From the NCBI RefSeq assembly GCF_032854445.1, contig NC_088297.1, forward strand, positions 1,462,639-1,526,638: 64,000 bases of DNA, read 5' to 3'. Positions 22,450 to 33,400 of this stretch are shown here, in pieces (positions within the stretch are counted from its first letter, which is position 1; each line of letters starts with the position of its first letter). Made by a program: the position numbers and the translations under genes. The notes below the pieces were generated by a model. The model worked only from the letters and a program-made list of their open reading frames with translations. It ran no database searches and was not told the origin of the DNA. This stretch comes from Liolophura sinensis (Eukaryota > Mollusca > Polyplacophora > Chitonida > Chitonidae).

Positions 22450-23100
22450 TGTTAATTCACGACTGACCTGTTTTTTCCCTTAAGGACAAATTTTAGGTCA
22501 CGGGTGAATGAATTTGATAATGATGATAGCTATACTGTACGGTATACGACCAAGTCAGTGGTGGGTTCCCTCATAGCCGTGATCCATACATAGTTTACCT
22601 CTTTATGAAAACGCGCCTGACATGATTTAATGCGAGATTTGCCAACAGGTAGAAAGAGAGCTACCTGAAAAGCAATGACGATGATATGTACTTTACCCTA
22701 CATGTTAAAAGTTTGCACCAACTTAACCATTGGATGACCATAATCAAATCCAACTTACCCTGCCATTAGATATGTCCAACTACCTTTCACTTCTGTGTGA
22801 TTTGTTTTTCATTGAAATAATGCCTTGAAGTCTTCGAAGTCCAAGGTGTGCAATATGAAACAAAATTGTCAGTCACGTCACGCGCAAGCCACAGTATGTA
22901 TTGGTGAAATAGCGTGTTTATTTTGATGAGTACACATCACATTAGCAAATGCCATAAGAAAACTTTCCACTTCACAGCTGAATATTCAGGGAGAATTTGA
23001 ACTACCTACTCAGTAAAATGAAATGCTCTGATCTGAAGTTTCAAAGTGAATTCCATATGCATCATCTTCTTAATACAGACATAGTTAATGAGGATAAATC
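22450..23100. repeat. Block-boundary segment S1, second copy
   Basis: This is the second occurrence of the ~650-base segment described at 16165. A partial further copy (23600-24070) follows it, interleaved with ~60-bp repeats and a SINE. Confidence 0.85.
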
Positions 23101-23190
23101 TTATTTTTTTTGTACAAAACAGAGACACGAATACATTTGAATGTGAATCCTGCATAATTCGTCTACACTATACAGTGACATGGATACATG

Positions 23191-23385
23191 TGTTTATTTG
23201 ATTGGTGCTTTACGTCGTACTGAAGTATATTTTACTTATACGACGGCGGTCAACATTATAGTGGGTGGAAACCGGGCAAAGCCGGGGGGAAACCCACGAC
23301 CATCAGCAGGCTGCTGACAGACCTTCCCACGTACGGCCAGCATGAGCTGGACGTGAACTCACAGCGACCGCATTGGTGAGAGGCT
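23191..23385 (-). mobile_element. SINE, minus strand, 5'-truncated
   Basis: From TGTTTATTTGATTGGTGCTT through GACGGCGGTCAACATTATAG to GAACTCACAGCGACCGCATT. It stops before the A box and merges into ~60-bp repeat sequence, into which it was inserted. Confidence 0.9.
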
Positions 23386-24725
23386 GAATTCGCGTACACA
23401 AATATAGTGTCATGGATATACATGTATATAAATACCTAGTGTGAATCTTGCTGATTTCGTCTACACTATTTAGTGACATGAATACTGTGTGTGAATCCTG
23501 CATCATTCGTCCACACTATATAGTGACATGTATACATCTGAATACTTAGTGTGATTCCTGCTGAATTCGCCTACACAATATAATGGCATGAATACATCTT
23601 AATTCTTACCTCTTTGCAAAAAGGCGCCTGGCATGATTTAAAGAAAGATTTGCCAATAGGAGAAAAGAAACCCAGCTTTGAAGCTATGGTGGTCAAGCGT
23701 GTGGATCATTGGGTGTCTGTGATTGAATCCAAACTTACACTTTTTCACCTGTGGCATGATATATCTCAAACTACCTTTGACTTCTGTGCAGTCTGATATT
23801 TCATTGGATTAAATGCCTTGAAGCCTTTGAAGTCCAAGGTGTGCAGTAGGAAACAAATTGTCAGTCACGTCACACACAAACCTTAGTATTTATTGGTGGA
23901 ATAGCTTGTTTTTTGGGGGTTTTTTTATGAGCACACGTCACATTTGCAAATGTCATAAGAAAACCTTCCACTTCACAATTAAATATTCAGGGAGAATTTG
24001 AACTACCTACTCAGTAAAATGACATGCTCTCAGCTGAAATTTCAAAGTGAATTCTATATATCTCGTCTTCTTAATACTGACACAGTTAATGATAAATCTT
24101 TTTGAGTTTGTCTGTACTATACAGTGACATGAATAAATGTGAATAATTTTTGTGAATCCTGCATAATTCGTCTACACAATATACGAACAAAAGTACATCT
24201 GATTTTTTGCATCAATCCTGCATGATTTCTTTACATTTTATTTTGATATGGATGTACATATATGTCAATACTTAGTGTCAACCCTGCTGATTTCGTCTAC
24301 ACTACATAGTGACATGAATATTTATACATCTGAATAATGAGTGTGAATTCTGCATCATTCGTCTACACTGCATAGTGACATGAAGACATCTGAAAAATAG
24401 CGTTTCCTGCTTAGTTTGTTTACACAATATAATGGCGTGAATACATCTGAATTGTTAATGGGGATACTGCTAAATTCGTCTACACTGTAAAGTGACATGG
24501 ATATACGTGTATGAGATTACTTAGTGTTAATCCTGCCTATTTTGTCTACACAAAAAAAGTGGGATAAACACTACTGAATACCCAGTGAAAATTCTTCTTA
24601 ATACGACTTCTCGTCTGCACAGTGGTGTCAACATAACATTTCTTTACCCAGAGTCTTTCTGATTAATTTTGTCGAGAAGGTGGTGCCCACGAAGCATTTG
24701 GTCACCTTGAGACAGTCCGATTGAT
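23385..24725. repeat. Degenerate ~60-bp repeats and partial S1 downstream of EF-hand D
   Basis: Units with TAGTGACATG...GAATACTTAGTGTGAATCCTGC recur before and after a partial S1 copy at about 23600-24070. From 24360 onwards the sequence matches 17330-17700 closely. Confidence 0.75.
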
Positions 24726-24730
24726 TTCGT

Positions 24731-25274
24731 CTAGTCAAGAGTGTACAAAAACGAATAATCATTCCCTGGTTCGTGCCGTGTACAGTAAACTTTCAGGGCA
24801 TGCTCTAATTCCTTTCGCGAAATCACGCCGTCATTGTTGGAATCCATCTTGGCGAAGGTAGAACGGATAAATTCCTCACTTTTTACTCCTTGCATCGTGT
24901 AGTGCTTCCACCACTCCTCGAAACTAATTGTGCCGTCTTTATCTGTGTCCATAATGTCCAAAAAAGCCATTGTAGCCGTTGGTATAAACTCTCTGAGGAA
25001 CCAATCCTGTTTGCTGACAATAGTTTGAGCCTTAACCCAGTCATCCTGACCCACTGACGCCTCGTCTTTAGGTTTTGTCCAGGGCCTCGAGGATGGAGTC
25101 CCAATGCTTTTTGTAAGCTCGCGCTAAAACAAAGGCGTGTTCCACATTTCCAGCACGTAGAAGCTGGACAGGATACTCAATGGTTTCAGCAAAAGTCAAC
25201 TTGCCGGTTTGACTGAAGTTTGCGAACTTGAAAAACGCCGTCCACTTCTTTTGTATATACATCTCCAAATCCAT
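24731..25274 (-). pseudogene. EF-hand copy D, broken by a 1-bp insertion
   Basis: This is a close relative of copy C. Codons 1-66 read as in C. Then, at about 25073-25078, one extra T (GGTTTTGTCC against GGTTTGCCC in C) shifts the frame, and translation would stop two codons later. After the shift the correct frame resumes to the normal stop with EF-hand 3 (DTDKDGTISFEE) and EF-hand 4 (DSNNDGVISRKE) intact. The ATG again follows a splice acceptor. As assembled it encodes only the degenerate first EF-hand. The otherwise clean frame suggests either a very young pseudogene or a base-calling error. Confidence 0.85.
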
Positions 25275-26640
25275 CTAGGAAATGTGGGAAAGGTAGACGT
25301 TATACCAAGGGAAGACATTGAGTAAGCAAAAAAGTGAATAAAAAAGTAAACAAGGCATTTAAATGATACACTCTGAAGATATTTTGGTGAGTTGTTAAAG
25401 AAAAAACAACCACAAATGAAAAAACTTAAATATTTTTAAGGCATTCCCAAGAGGGGAGAAGCTTCTGGTCTATTTCAGATTTTAGGGAGGAGAAACCATG
25501 CTAAAACTTTAGAAAAATCCAGTATCGATCAGAGGAAAGCGCAACACCTCACCGAGGACAGGCCACTCTGCTACAGTTTTTTTTTTTTTTTAATTTTTTC
25601 CGACATAAAATCCCACGTGTACATACATATAATGTACATACATTTTAATTTATGATCATTATTCAGCTCTCCTTAAAACCAATCGAATTTACTACCAAAC
25701 TTGACTTTTGGTAGCAGCACGCAGTACCATCTGATTTATACATTCATATGTTGGACTTCCATATTTTTATCTGGAAAATATTGCCAGAGCAGTTTTTGTT
25801 ATTCATACTTTTGAGCTCCATAAGCTTGGTAACAACAGGAATGCAAGGAATCTGAGGACGTCATTAATACTGGTATTTAAAAGCGGGTGGCATGCTGGAC
25901 AACTGCTGCGTATTGTCTTTTACAATAGCTTCGCAAATATGTGGTTAGAACAAAATTGCAAATGGCTAAATATGGGTGACATATGCAACAAATAAAAGCA
26001 GGCTACAGAGGTACCGCTACAGTGAGAATTGAGTGAGAAGGTATATACAAGGTATAGGAAACACACAAGCTGCACCTCACCAGGGAGAGACACGCTGCTA
26101 GAAAATGTTATAGATTGTGGTATAAATTATGAAAATGAAAATAGAAAATACACAAACCTCAAAGGTAATAGTAAAACTTCAACGCGCCAAACATAAACTG
26201 TATCGTCAGGTGTCGAGAAGTATAATGCGGTTAGCTTTTTATCGTGAACTCATGTTAACTGATGCTTGAAAGTATGTTTTTTCATCCGATGTGCACCGCT
26301 GGTTACGCAATAGGTCGTCAAGCGGTCGTAAAACCGAGCTAAAGAACTGAGCTGTACTTGTAAAAAAAATGATACAGACCCAAGGTGTTACAAATTAACT
26401 TTTTTTGTATAATGAAAAAGGTTCATGGTGGTTGTACCTGTTCGTGTGATCTGGATACCCAAAGCTTGCTTACCGGTCACGCAAAATTGATACACAAATA
26501 GTACAAAGAGTGAATAGATATTAAAGAGGCCCAGTTTTGTCAGTGAACGAAAACGGACGGACCTTTGTTGGACCTAATCTTCTGTGTATCTGAATAACTA
26601 TAGTGCACAGTAAATGATTTTATGCCATTTTAGTTATACT
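25275..26640. other. Upstream region of EF-hand D, no gene seen
   Basis: It matches 18243-19485 and continues directly into sequence matching 20255 onwards, without the solo LTR. It contains a single 98-bp-satellite-like unit near 26045-26105. Confidence 0.6.
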
Positions 26641-26654
26641 TTCTTCTACCTTTA

Positions 26655-27295
26655 AGGAATGTTTTTTTTGTTTCTGTTTCTGCTTGTTGGCTGAAATAAT
26701 CTTGTTGTTTCTGTTTCTGCCTGTTGACTACTATGATCTTGTTATTTCTGTTTCTGCTTGTTGGCCGAAATAATCTTGTTGTTTCTGTTTCTGCTTGTTG
26801 GCTGAAATAATCGTGCTGTTTCTGTTTCTGCTTGTTGGCTGATATGATCTCGTTGTTTCTGTTTCTGCTTGTTGGCTGATATGATCTTGCTATTTCTGTT
26901 TCCTCTTGTTGGCTGAAATAATCTTGTTGCTTCTGTTTTTTATTGTTGGCCGAAATAATTTTGTTGTTTCTGTTTTCTCTTGTTGGCTGATATGATCTTG
27001 TTATTTCTGTTTTCTCTTGTTGGCCGAAATAATCTTGTTGTTTCTGTTTTCTCTTGTTGGCAGAAATAATCTTGTTGTTTCTGTTTTCTCTTGTTTTCTG
27101 ATATGATTTTGTTATTTCTGTTTCCTCTTGTTGGCTGATATGATCTTGTTCTTTCTGTTTCTGCTTGTTGGCTGACATTATCTTATTTCTGTGTCCTCTT
27201 GTTGGGTTATATGATCTTGTTTCTCTTTCTGCTTGTGGGATGAAATGATTTTGTTGTTTCTGTTTCTGCTTGCTGCGTGAAATGATCTTGTTGTT
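26655..27295. repeat. 37-bp minisatellite, long array
   Basis: About seventeen units average 37 bases (TTGTTGGCTGATATGATCTT plus a TTTCTGTTTCTGC-type stretch). Since 37 is not a multiple of three, each unit is read in a different frame. The minus strand is nevertheless open for 182 codons of Gln/Asn/Lys-rich sequence with a 37-residue super-period. I consider it non-coding. Confidence 0.93.
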
Positions 27296-27299
27296 TTTG

Positions 27300-28880
27300 T
27301 TGTCTACATGTATGTTGACGGAACCACCTGATATTACGGAAATCGTGGTGTAGTGTTATACGTCTCCTACCTCCTACCCTGTACAACCACGAAAACAGTT
27401 GCAACAGAACAGCTACCGAGACACATGTATTGATTGTTGATAACATATACGCTGGCGTGTTACTTGCTTCTCTTTGCATGATTCCTTCCTAATTTTGTAT
27501 TTCATATACCTGCTTAAGCCATGGTGCTAAGCGGGTGTAAAATGCTGCTATTTATGCATTTACATGGGCAGTTAGAATAAAATCCAAACTGAAGTAAATT
27601 GACAAGAGGCCATATTTCACCGTCCACACTGCTCTCAGTGGAAATTTAGAAGCTGTAAATATTTCTCTCACATATGGGAGGTTGTAAATTTGTAATATTT
27701 TATGTATAAGACATATTACAACTGATAGAACTTGACATATCATTTAGCAAAAAATGTGTTTTACAAATAAACTGAGTGAAATTTACAACCAATTTATACA
27801 CTGTTGACTTAAAAGCACTGTGCTGATGATGGAGGGTGGCCATTGTTTAACCATAAAGCCGGAGACCGAGTGTTTTATTCTAATCTTTCACAAATTTCCA
27901 CCAACGTCATCGTTGTGAGATAGTCCAGCTCATGCTGACTTCCTCTGTTACCGTATGTGGGAAAGTCTTCCAATGACATGTAGTTGGACTCTACCCGCTC
28001 TCCTCTCACTGTGGCAACGGCAGTCGTCGTCTAAGTGACATAATCCTAAGTACGAAGTCCAAATAAAATCAATAAATATTACAATTTCTCCCTATCTGAC
28101 GGGCTATAAACTAAAAATTAAAGTGTCGTTTTCAACATGTTGAATAGGTCACCCTCTGCACTCCTCTTTAATCTGATACATACACATCATTTTGGTATTT
28201 TCCCTGACTTTGGAGTGTCTTGTGGGTCTATATATGTTACATGCGCACTTACCTACCAGTAGTGTGGCCAGAGCAATAAATGTAGTTCCAGACTAACAAT
28301 ACACAGGTAACAAACTTTCAGTGGACATCAGTGTTTCCTTGCTGCTTATCAGCACATTTCACAACATACACTCATTTTATTTATGAAAAGGTATTTTTTT
28401 TTCATTTCGTCTTCAAAGGTATATTGATTTACAATTTTGTTCTCAACCATTCGTTATCATAGCAGTATAGCCCCTAGTAGGAATTGGTTGTTTCGTTTTA
28501 AATAGGTACGCTTATTGATTATATCTTTGATAATCTGTATTCCACTTTCTTTTTTCAGCTCTATTATTCTCATTCCCTAGGGCTTTTATCTCCATAGTCC
28601 AGAACCTGTATCATTATCTAACAACATATGGTCTAATACTGTTTACCTCCATTGCTCAAATTGCTGCTTTTCCTTCGACTCAGATTGTTACAGGGCAGAG
28701 GCGCTAAATTTAACATTACGAGATGCTATGGAGAGCGCTGCGGAGTGCTAGGAGAGTGCGTCTCATTTACACATGTACAGCAAGGGAATTCGCTCTACTT
28801 TCGATACATGTGAAGGATATGTAAGCCTACGTGAGGAAGATAAGCAAAACAGCCATGCCATCTGCAAGAAATGCAACGGA
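27300..28880. other. Inter-block region, no gene seen
   Basis: Counterpart of 20745-22440, with an old SINE remnant at 27925-28080. No supported gene. Confidence 0.55.
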
Positions 28881-28883
28881 GAG

Positions 28884-29310
28884 TTTACCTTTTTCAGGTT
28901 GGGAACAGTTTCGAGTGATTTTCCGGTTTTCGTTCGCCAGTAGAGCAATGTTATAGAAGTAGTTTCAAACAATCTGGGCAGTACGTGGGAAGGTCAACCA
29001 GTATCATACGATCAAATCAGCAAAAAAAAATTAAACAAACCGTCTGTTTATTCTCCATATAACCAAAATAAAGTTTTTTACGGTGTTAATGCACAGTTTA
29101 CCTTTTTCAGGCGAGGAATAGTTTCGAGTGATTTCCTGGATTCCGTTCGCCAGTAGAGCAATGTTATAGTTTCAAACAATCTAGGCCATATGTGGGCAGG
29201 TCAGCCAGCAAGATGTGATCAAATTAGTAAAAAAATAAATCAAACATTCCGTTTGTTTATCCTCCATATAACCAAAATGAGCTTTATTACTGTGTTAATG
29301 CACGACTGAC
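28884..29310. repeat. Tandem duplication of ~213 bp
   Basis: The phrase TTTACCTTTTTCAGG, then 'aatagtttcgagtgattt' and 'ccatataaccaaaat', occurs at 28884 and again at 29097 in the same order. The corresponding region of the B and F blocks (15717-15925 and 62684-62900) has only one copy. Confidence 0.8.
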
Positions 29311-29355
29311 CTGTTCTGGTTTTAAGGACAAACGTTGAGTTACGGTTGAATGAAA

Positions 29356-29491
29356 CCCGTGGGTTTCGCTCGGGTTTCGCCCGGTTTCCTTCCACCATAA
29401 TGCTGGCCGACAACGTATAAGTGAAATATTCTTGAGTACGGAGCAAAGCACCAATCAATTAAGTAAATAAATAAAAAAATAAATAAATAAA
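29356..29491 (+). mobile_element. SINE 3' half
   Basis: Block-E counterpart of 15982-16110, with the same truncated start at CCCGTGGGTTTCGCTC and an AAATA-rich tail. Confidence 0.85.
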
Positions 29492-29559
29492 ACAATCCTT
29501 CATTTTATTCCACTTGTAAACAAGAAACCCTACATTCTTACTGTGTTAAAGTACAACTG

Positions 29560-30200
29560 ACCTGCTTTTGCCTTAAGGACAAACATTACGTCACGAGTGA
29601 ATGAATTTGATAATGATGATAGCTATGGCTGTACGGTATACGACCAAGTCAGTGGTGGGTTCCCCCATAGCCGTGATCCATACATAGCTTACCTCTTTAT
29701 GAAAACACGCCTGACATGATTTAATGAGACATTTGCCAACAGGTAAAAAGAAAGCTACTTTAAAAGCAATGGGGGCGATATGTAGTTTACCCTACATGTT
29801 AAATGTCTGCACCATCTTAACTATTGGATTTCCGTGATGGAGTCCAACTTACCCTGTTTCACCTGTGGCATTAGATATCTCAAACTACCTTTCACTTCTG
29901 TGTGATTTGTTTTTCATTAAATTAAATGTCTCGAAGTCCAAGGTGTGCAATATGAAACACATTGTCAGTCACGTCACACACAAACCTTAGTATTTATTGG
30001 TGGAATAGCTTGTTTTTTTTATGAGCACACATCACACCAGCAAATTCCATAAGAAAACCTTCCACTTCACAAAATTCACAACTGAATATTCTGGGAGAAT
30101 TTGAACTACCTACTCAGTAGAATGAAATGCTCTCATTGGAAGCTTAAAAGTGAATTCCATATGTATAGTCTTCTTAATACTGACATAGTTAATGAGGATA
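29560..30200. repeat. Block-boundary segment S1, third copy
   Basis: Third occurrence of the segment described at 16165, leading into the EF-hand E block. Confidence 0.83.
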
Positions 30201-30290
30201 AATCTTATTTTTTTGTACAAAACAGAGACACGAATACATCTGAATGTGAATCCTGCATAATTCGTCTACACTATACAGTGACATGGATAC

Positions 30291-30543
30291 ATTTATTTAT
30301 TTATTTGATTGGTGCTTTACGCTGTGATCAAATATATTTTACTTATACGACGGCGGCCAGCATTATGGTGGGTGGAAACCGGGCAGAACCCGGGGAAAAA
30401 CCACAACCATCCGCAGGCTGCTGACAGACCGTCCCACGTACGGCCAGGATGAGCTGGACGTGAACTCACAGCGACCGCATTGGTGAGTGGCTCCGGGGAC
30501 ATTACGCTGAGGTAGCGCGCTAATTAACTGAGCCACGAAGGCC
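30291..30543 (-). mobile_element. SINE, full length, minus strand
   Basis: This complete copy runs from the TTATTTATTTGATTGGTGC tail to the reverse complement of the A box (AACTGAGCCACGAAGGCC). The flanks ACATGGATAC (left) and CCATGGATAC (right) look like a target-site duplication within a ~60-bp repeat unit. Confidence 0.9.
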
Positions 30544-30544
30544 A

Positions 30545-31020
30545 CGGATACCATGGATACATCTGAATAATGAGTGTGAATTCTACATAATTTGTCTACA
30601 CTACATAGTGACAGGAATACATGTCAATACTAAGTGTGAATCCTGCTGAATTTGCCTACACAAATATAGTGTCATGGATATACATGTATATCAATACCTA
30701 ATGTGAATCCTGCATCATTCGTCCTCACTATGTAGTGACAGGAATACATGTGAATACTTAGTCTGGTACCTGCTGAATTCGCCTACACAATATAAGAGCG
30801 TGAATACATCTTAATTCTTAATGGGAATAGCGCTAAATTCGTCTACACAATAAAGTTATATGGATATACGCGTAAGTAAATACTTAGTGTGAATCCTGCT
30901 GATTTTCGTCTACACAAAAAAATAAAAGTAACATGAATACTACTGAATGCCCAGTTTGAATCCTACGTAATGCGACTACTCATCTCCACAGTGGTGTAAA
31001 CATAACATTTCTTTACCCAG
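30545..31020. repeat. Degenerate ~60-bp repeats
   Basis: More variants of the CTACACTATATAGTGACATG-type unit, matching the arrays 3' of copies C and D. Confidence 0.75.
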
Positions 31021-31330
31021 AGTCTGTCTGATTTATTTTGTCTACACAGTGCTGTCAACATAACATTACTTTGACCATAGTCTGTCTGATTTATTTTGTC
31101 TACACAGTGCTGTCAACACAACATTACTTTGACCATAGTCTGTCTGATTTATTTTGTCTACACAGTGCTGTCAACATAACATTACTTTGACCATAGTCTG
31201 TCTGATTTATTTTGTTTACACAGTGCTGTCAACATAACATTACTTTGACCATAGTCTGTCTGATTTATTTTGTCTACACAGTGCTGTCAACATAACATTA
31301 CTTTGACCATAGTCTGTCTGATTTATTTTC
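31021..31330. repeat. 58-bp tandem array
   Basis: Five to six near-perfect units start at 31021, 31079, 31137, 31195, 31253 and 31311. Each begins AGTCTGTCTGATTTATTTTG and continues with a CTACACAGTGCTGTCAACAT stretch. Homogeneity contrasts sharply with the degenerate units on both sides, indicating recent amplification or gene conversion. Confidence 0.95.
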
Positions 31331-31825
31331 TACACACAATAGTGTCAACATATCATTTAATTACCTAGAGCCTAGTTTATTTCTTTACCCAGGATCTGTT
31401 TGACTTATTTTGTCTACACAGTGCTGTCAACATAAACATGTCATTACCCAGAGCCTGTCTGATTGATTTTCTCTACACAGTGCTGTCAACATACATTTTA
31501 TTACCTTAAGTAGGTTTTTATGGACTTACTTGTGTAGACAGCCGTGTCCATATAACATTTGGTCACCTAGAGTCTGTCTGATTTATTTTCTCTACACAGT
31601 GCGGTCAACATAACATTTATTTACCTTAAGTACGTTTTATGGACTTTGTATACACAGCCGCCTCCATAAAGCATTTGCTCACCTAGAGTCTGTCTGATTT
31701 ATTTTGTCGATACAGTGATGTAAACATAATGTTGTTTTTTTGTCATTTTACTACCTTAAGTACGCTTTTATGCATACACAGCCGTGTATATATAACATTT
31801 GGTCATCTTTCCTTCCGATTCATTT
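31330..31825. repeat. Degenerate continuation of the 58-bp array
   Basis: Loosely spaced variants of GTCTGTCTGATTTATTTTGT and 'acagtgctgtcaacata' continue to just before the EF-hand E stop codon. The last variant runs into the gene's 3' end. Confidence 0.7.
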
Positions 31826-31828
31826 CGT

Positions 31829-32370
31829 CTAGTCAAGAGTGTACAAAAACGAATAATCATTCCCTGGTTCATGTCTTGAATTATACACTTTCAGGGCATG
31901 CTCGAATTCCTTTCGCGAAATCACGCCATCATTGTTGAAATCCATCTTGGCGAAGGTAGAGCGGATGAATTCCTCACTTTTTACTCCTTGCATCGTATAG
32001 TACTCCCGCCACTCCGCGAAACTAATTGTGCCGCCTTTGTCTATGTCCATAATGTCAAAAAAGCCATTGTAGCAGTTTGTATAAACTCTCTGAGGTACCA
32101 ATCCTGTTTGCTGACAATAGTTTGAGCCTTAACCCAGTCATCCTGACTCACTGATGCCTCGTCTTTGAGTCTGCCAAGGACTTCGAGGATGGAGTCCCAG
32201 TGTTTTTTGTAAGCTCGCGCTAAAACAAAGGCGTGTTCCACTTTTCGTGCACGTAGAAGCTGGACAGGATACTCAATGACTTCAGCAAACGTCAACTTGC
32301 CGGTTTGGCTGAAGTTCATAAACTTGAAAAGCGCCGTCCACTTCTTTTGTGTATACATCTCCAAATCCAT
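31829..32370 (-). pseudogene. EF-hand copy E, broken by a 1-bp deletion
   Basis: A C-type copy. Codons 1 to about 105 read normally from an ATG directly after a CAG acceptor. A missing base at about 32055-32062 (TCAAAAAAGCC against TCAATAAAAGCC in C) shifts the frame to an early stop. The rest continues in the next frame to the usual C-terminus. EF-hand 3 is also damaged: its loop reads DIDKGGTISFAE, with Gly for the calcium-binding Asp at position 5. EF-hand 4 (DFNNDGVISRKE) keeps its key residues. A frameshift together with loss of a calcium ligand argues for a real pseudogene rather than a sequencing slip. Confidence 0.87.
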
Positions 32371-32455
32371 CTGGAAAATGAAAGAAAGAAATGATACCAA
32401 ATGAAAAATGATAAAAAATATGTTGTTATCATAAGCAGAATGTTATTATTATAAG

Positions 32456-32710
32456 GATCTACTGGTTAGCGCGCAAGCGCACCGTAATGACCCAGAAGTC
32501 TCTCACCAATGCGTTCTTTGTGAGTTCAAGTCCAGCTCATGCTGGCTTCCTCTCCGACCGTATGTAGGAAGGTCTGTCAGCAACCTGCGGATGTTTGTGG
32601 GTTTCCCCTGGGCTGTTCCCGGCTTCCTCCCACCATAATGCTGGCCGCCGTCGTATAAGTGAAATATTCTTGAGTACGTCGTAAAACATCAATCAAATAA
32701 ATAAATAAAT
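32456..32710 (+). mobile_element. SINE, nearly full length
   Basis: It starts within the A box (CTGGTTAGCGCGC), includes GAGTTCAAGTCCAGCTCATG and GCCGCCGTCGTATAAGTG, and ends in three AAAT repeats. It lies about 90 bases upstream of EF-hand E. Confidence 0.9.
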
Positions 32711-33400
32711 ACAACTATATTCTCTTTCTTTTAGCCTATATTTAAATGTCTGTAAAATCAGACCAATTTGAAAAACAGCAAAAGCTCTACACGTCTAATG
32801 CAAGAACACTAGAAAGTTATTTTTTCGGCTGACGTCATTGTTCGCCATGCCACTTGATTTTGAACAACAATGAAGTGTAAAGAACTCTTGGTGTTGAAAC
32901 TAGGCTTATGTGGTTTGACAATGTTAATTAGAAAAAAATTCACTGCATTTCCCTATGCTATAATACAGACACACAAAATATCAAAGTTAGAGCATGTGTT
33001 GTTACGTTTCACTAAAGAAAGGCAATTTTGGAAGTGAGTGTGATTTTACAGATAGCTGAATATGGACGACTGTATGGAAAAAAAACGACTAAAGTACTAG
33101 TACCAATCCAATCAGAATAAATCTAATTTTAACAGATAATATGATCAATTGAACAGAACGGGTGTTATCTCAGTGATGATAGAATGTATTCTCTTATTGC
33201 AGCTAATTAATTTGTTAAATATAACACGTAATTTAACATAACGATTTTGTTAGACTAACAGCATGTATTGTTAAATATTAGACAATATTGTGTCATAATG
33301 GCAAACAAACTCTAACATCTCTCAGACAAGAGACTTTTTGTTAAATTCAACCGATTAATTTTCTTAATGTATTGTTGGTCAGTGGTAATTGCAACACCAC
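32711..33400. other. No recognisable gene
   Basis: AT-rich sequence with repeated 'gttaaat' and 'taacat' words near 33200-33300. No ORF or known repeat family is supported. Confidence 0.45.

Noticed and set aside
26630-27178. 182-codon Gln/Asn/Lys-rich minus frame
   Set aside because: Produced by a 37-bp minisatellite without stop codons; no start context, splice site or unique sequence.
31021-31330. CRISPR-like array of regular repeats
   Set aside because: Units are contiguous without unique spacers, in a eukaryotic context.
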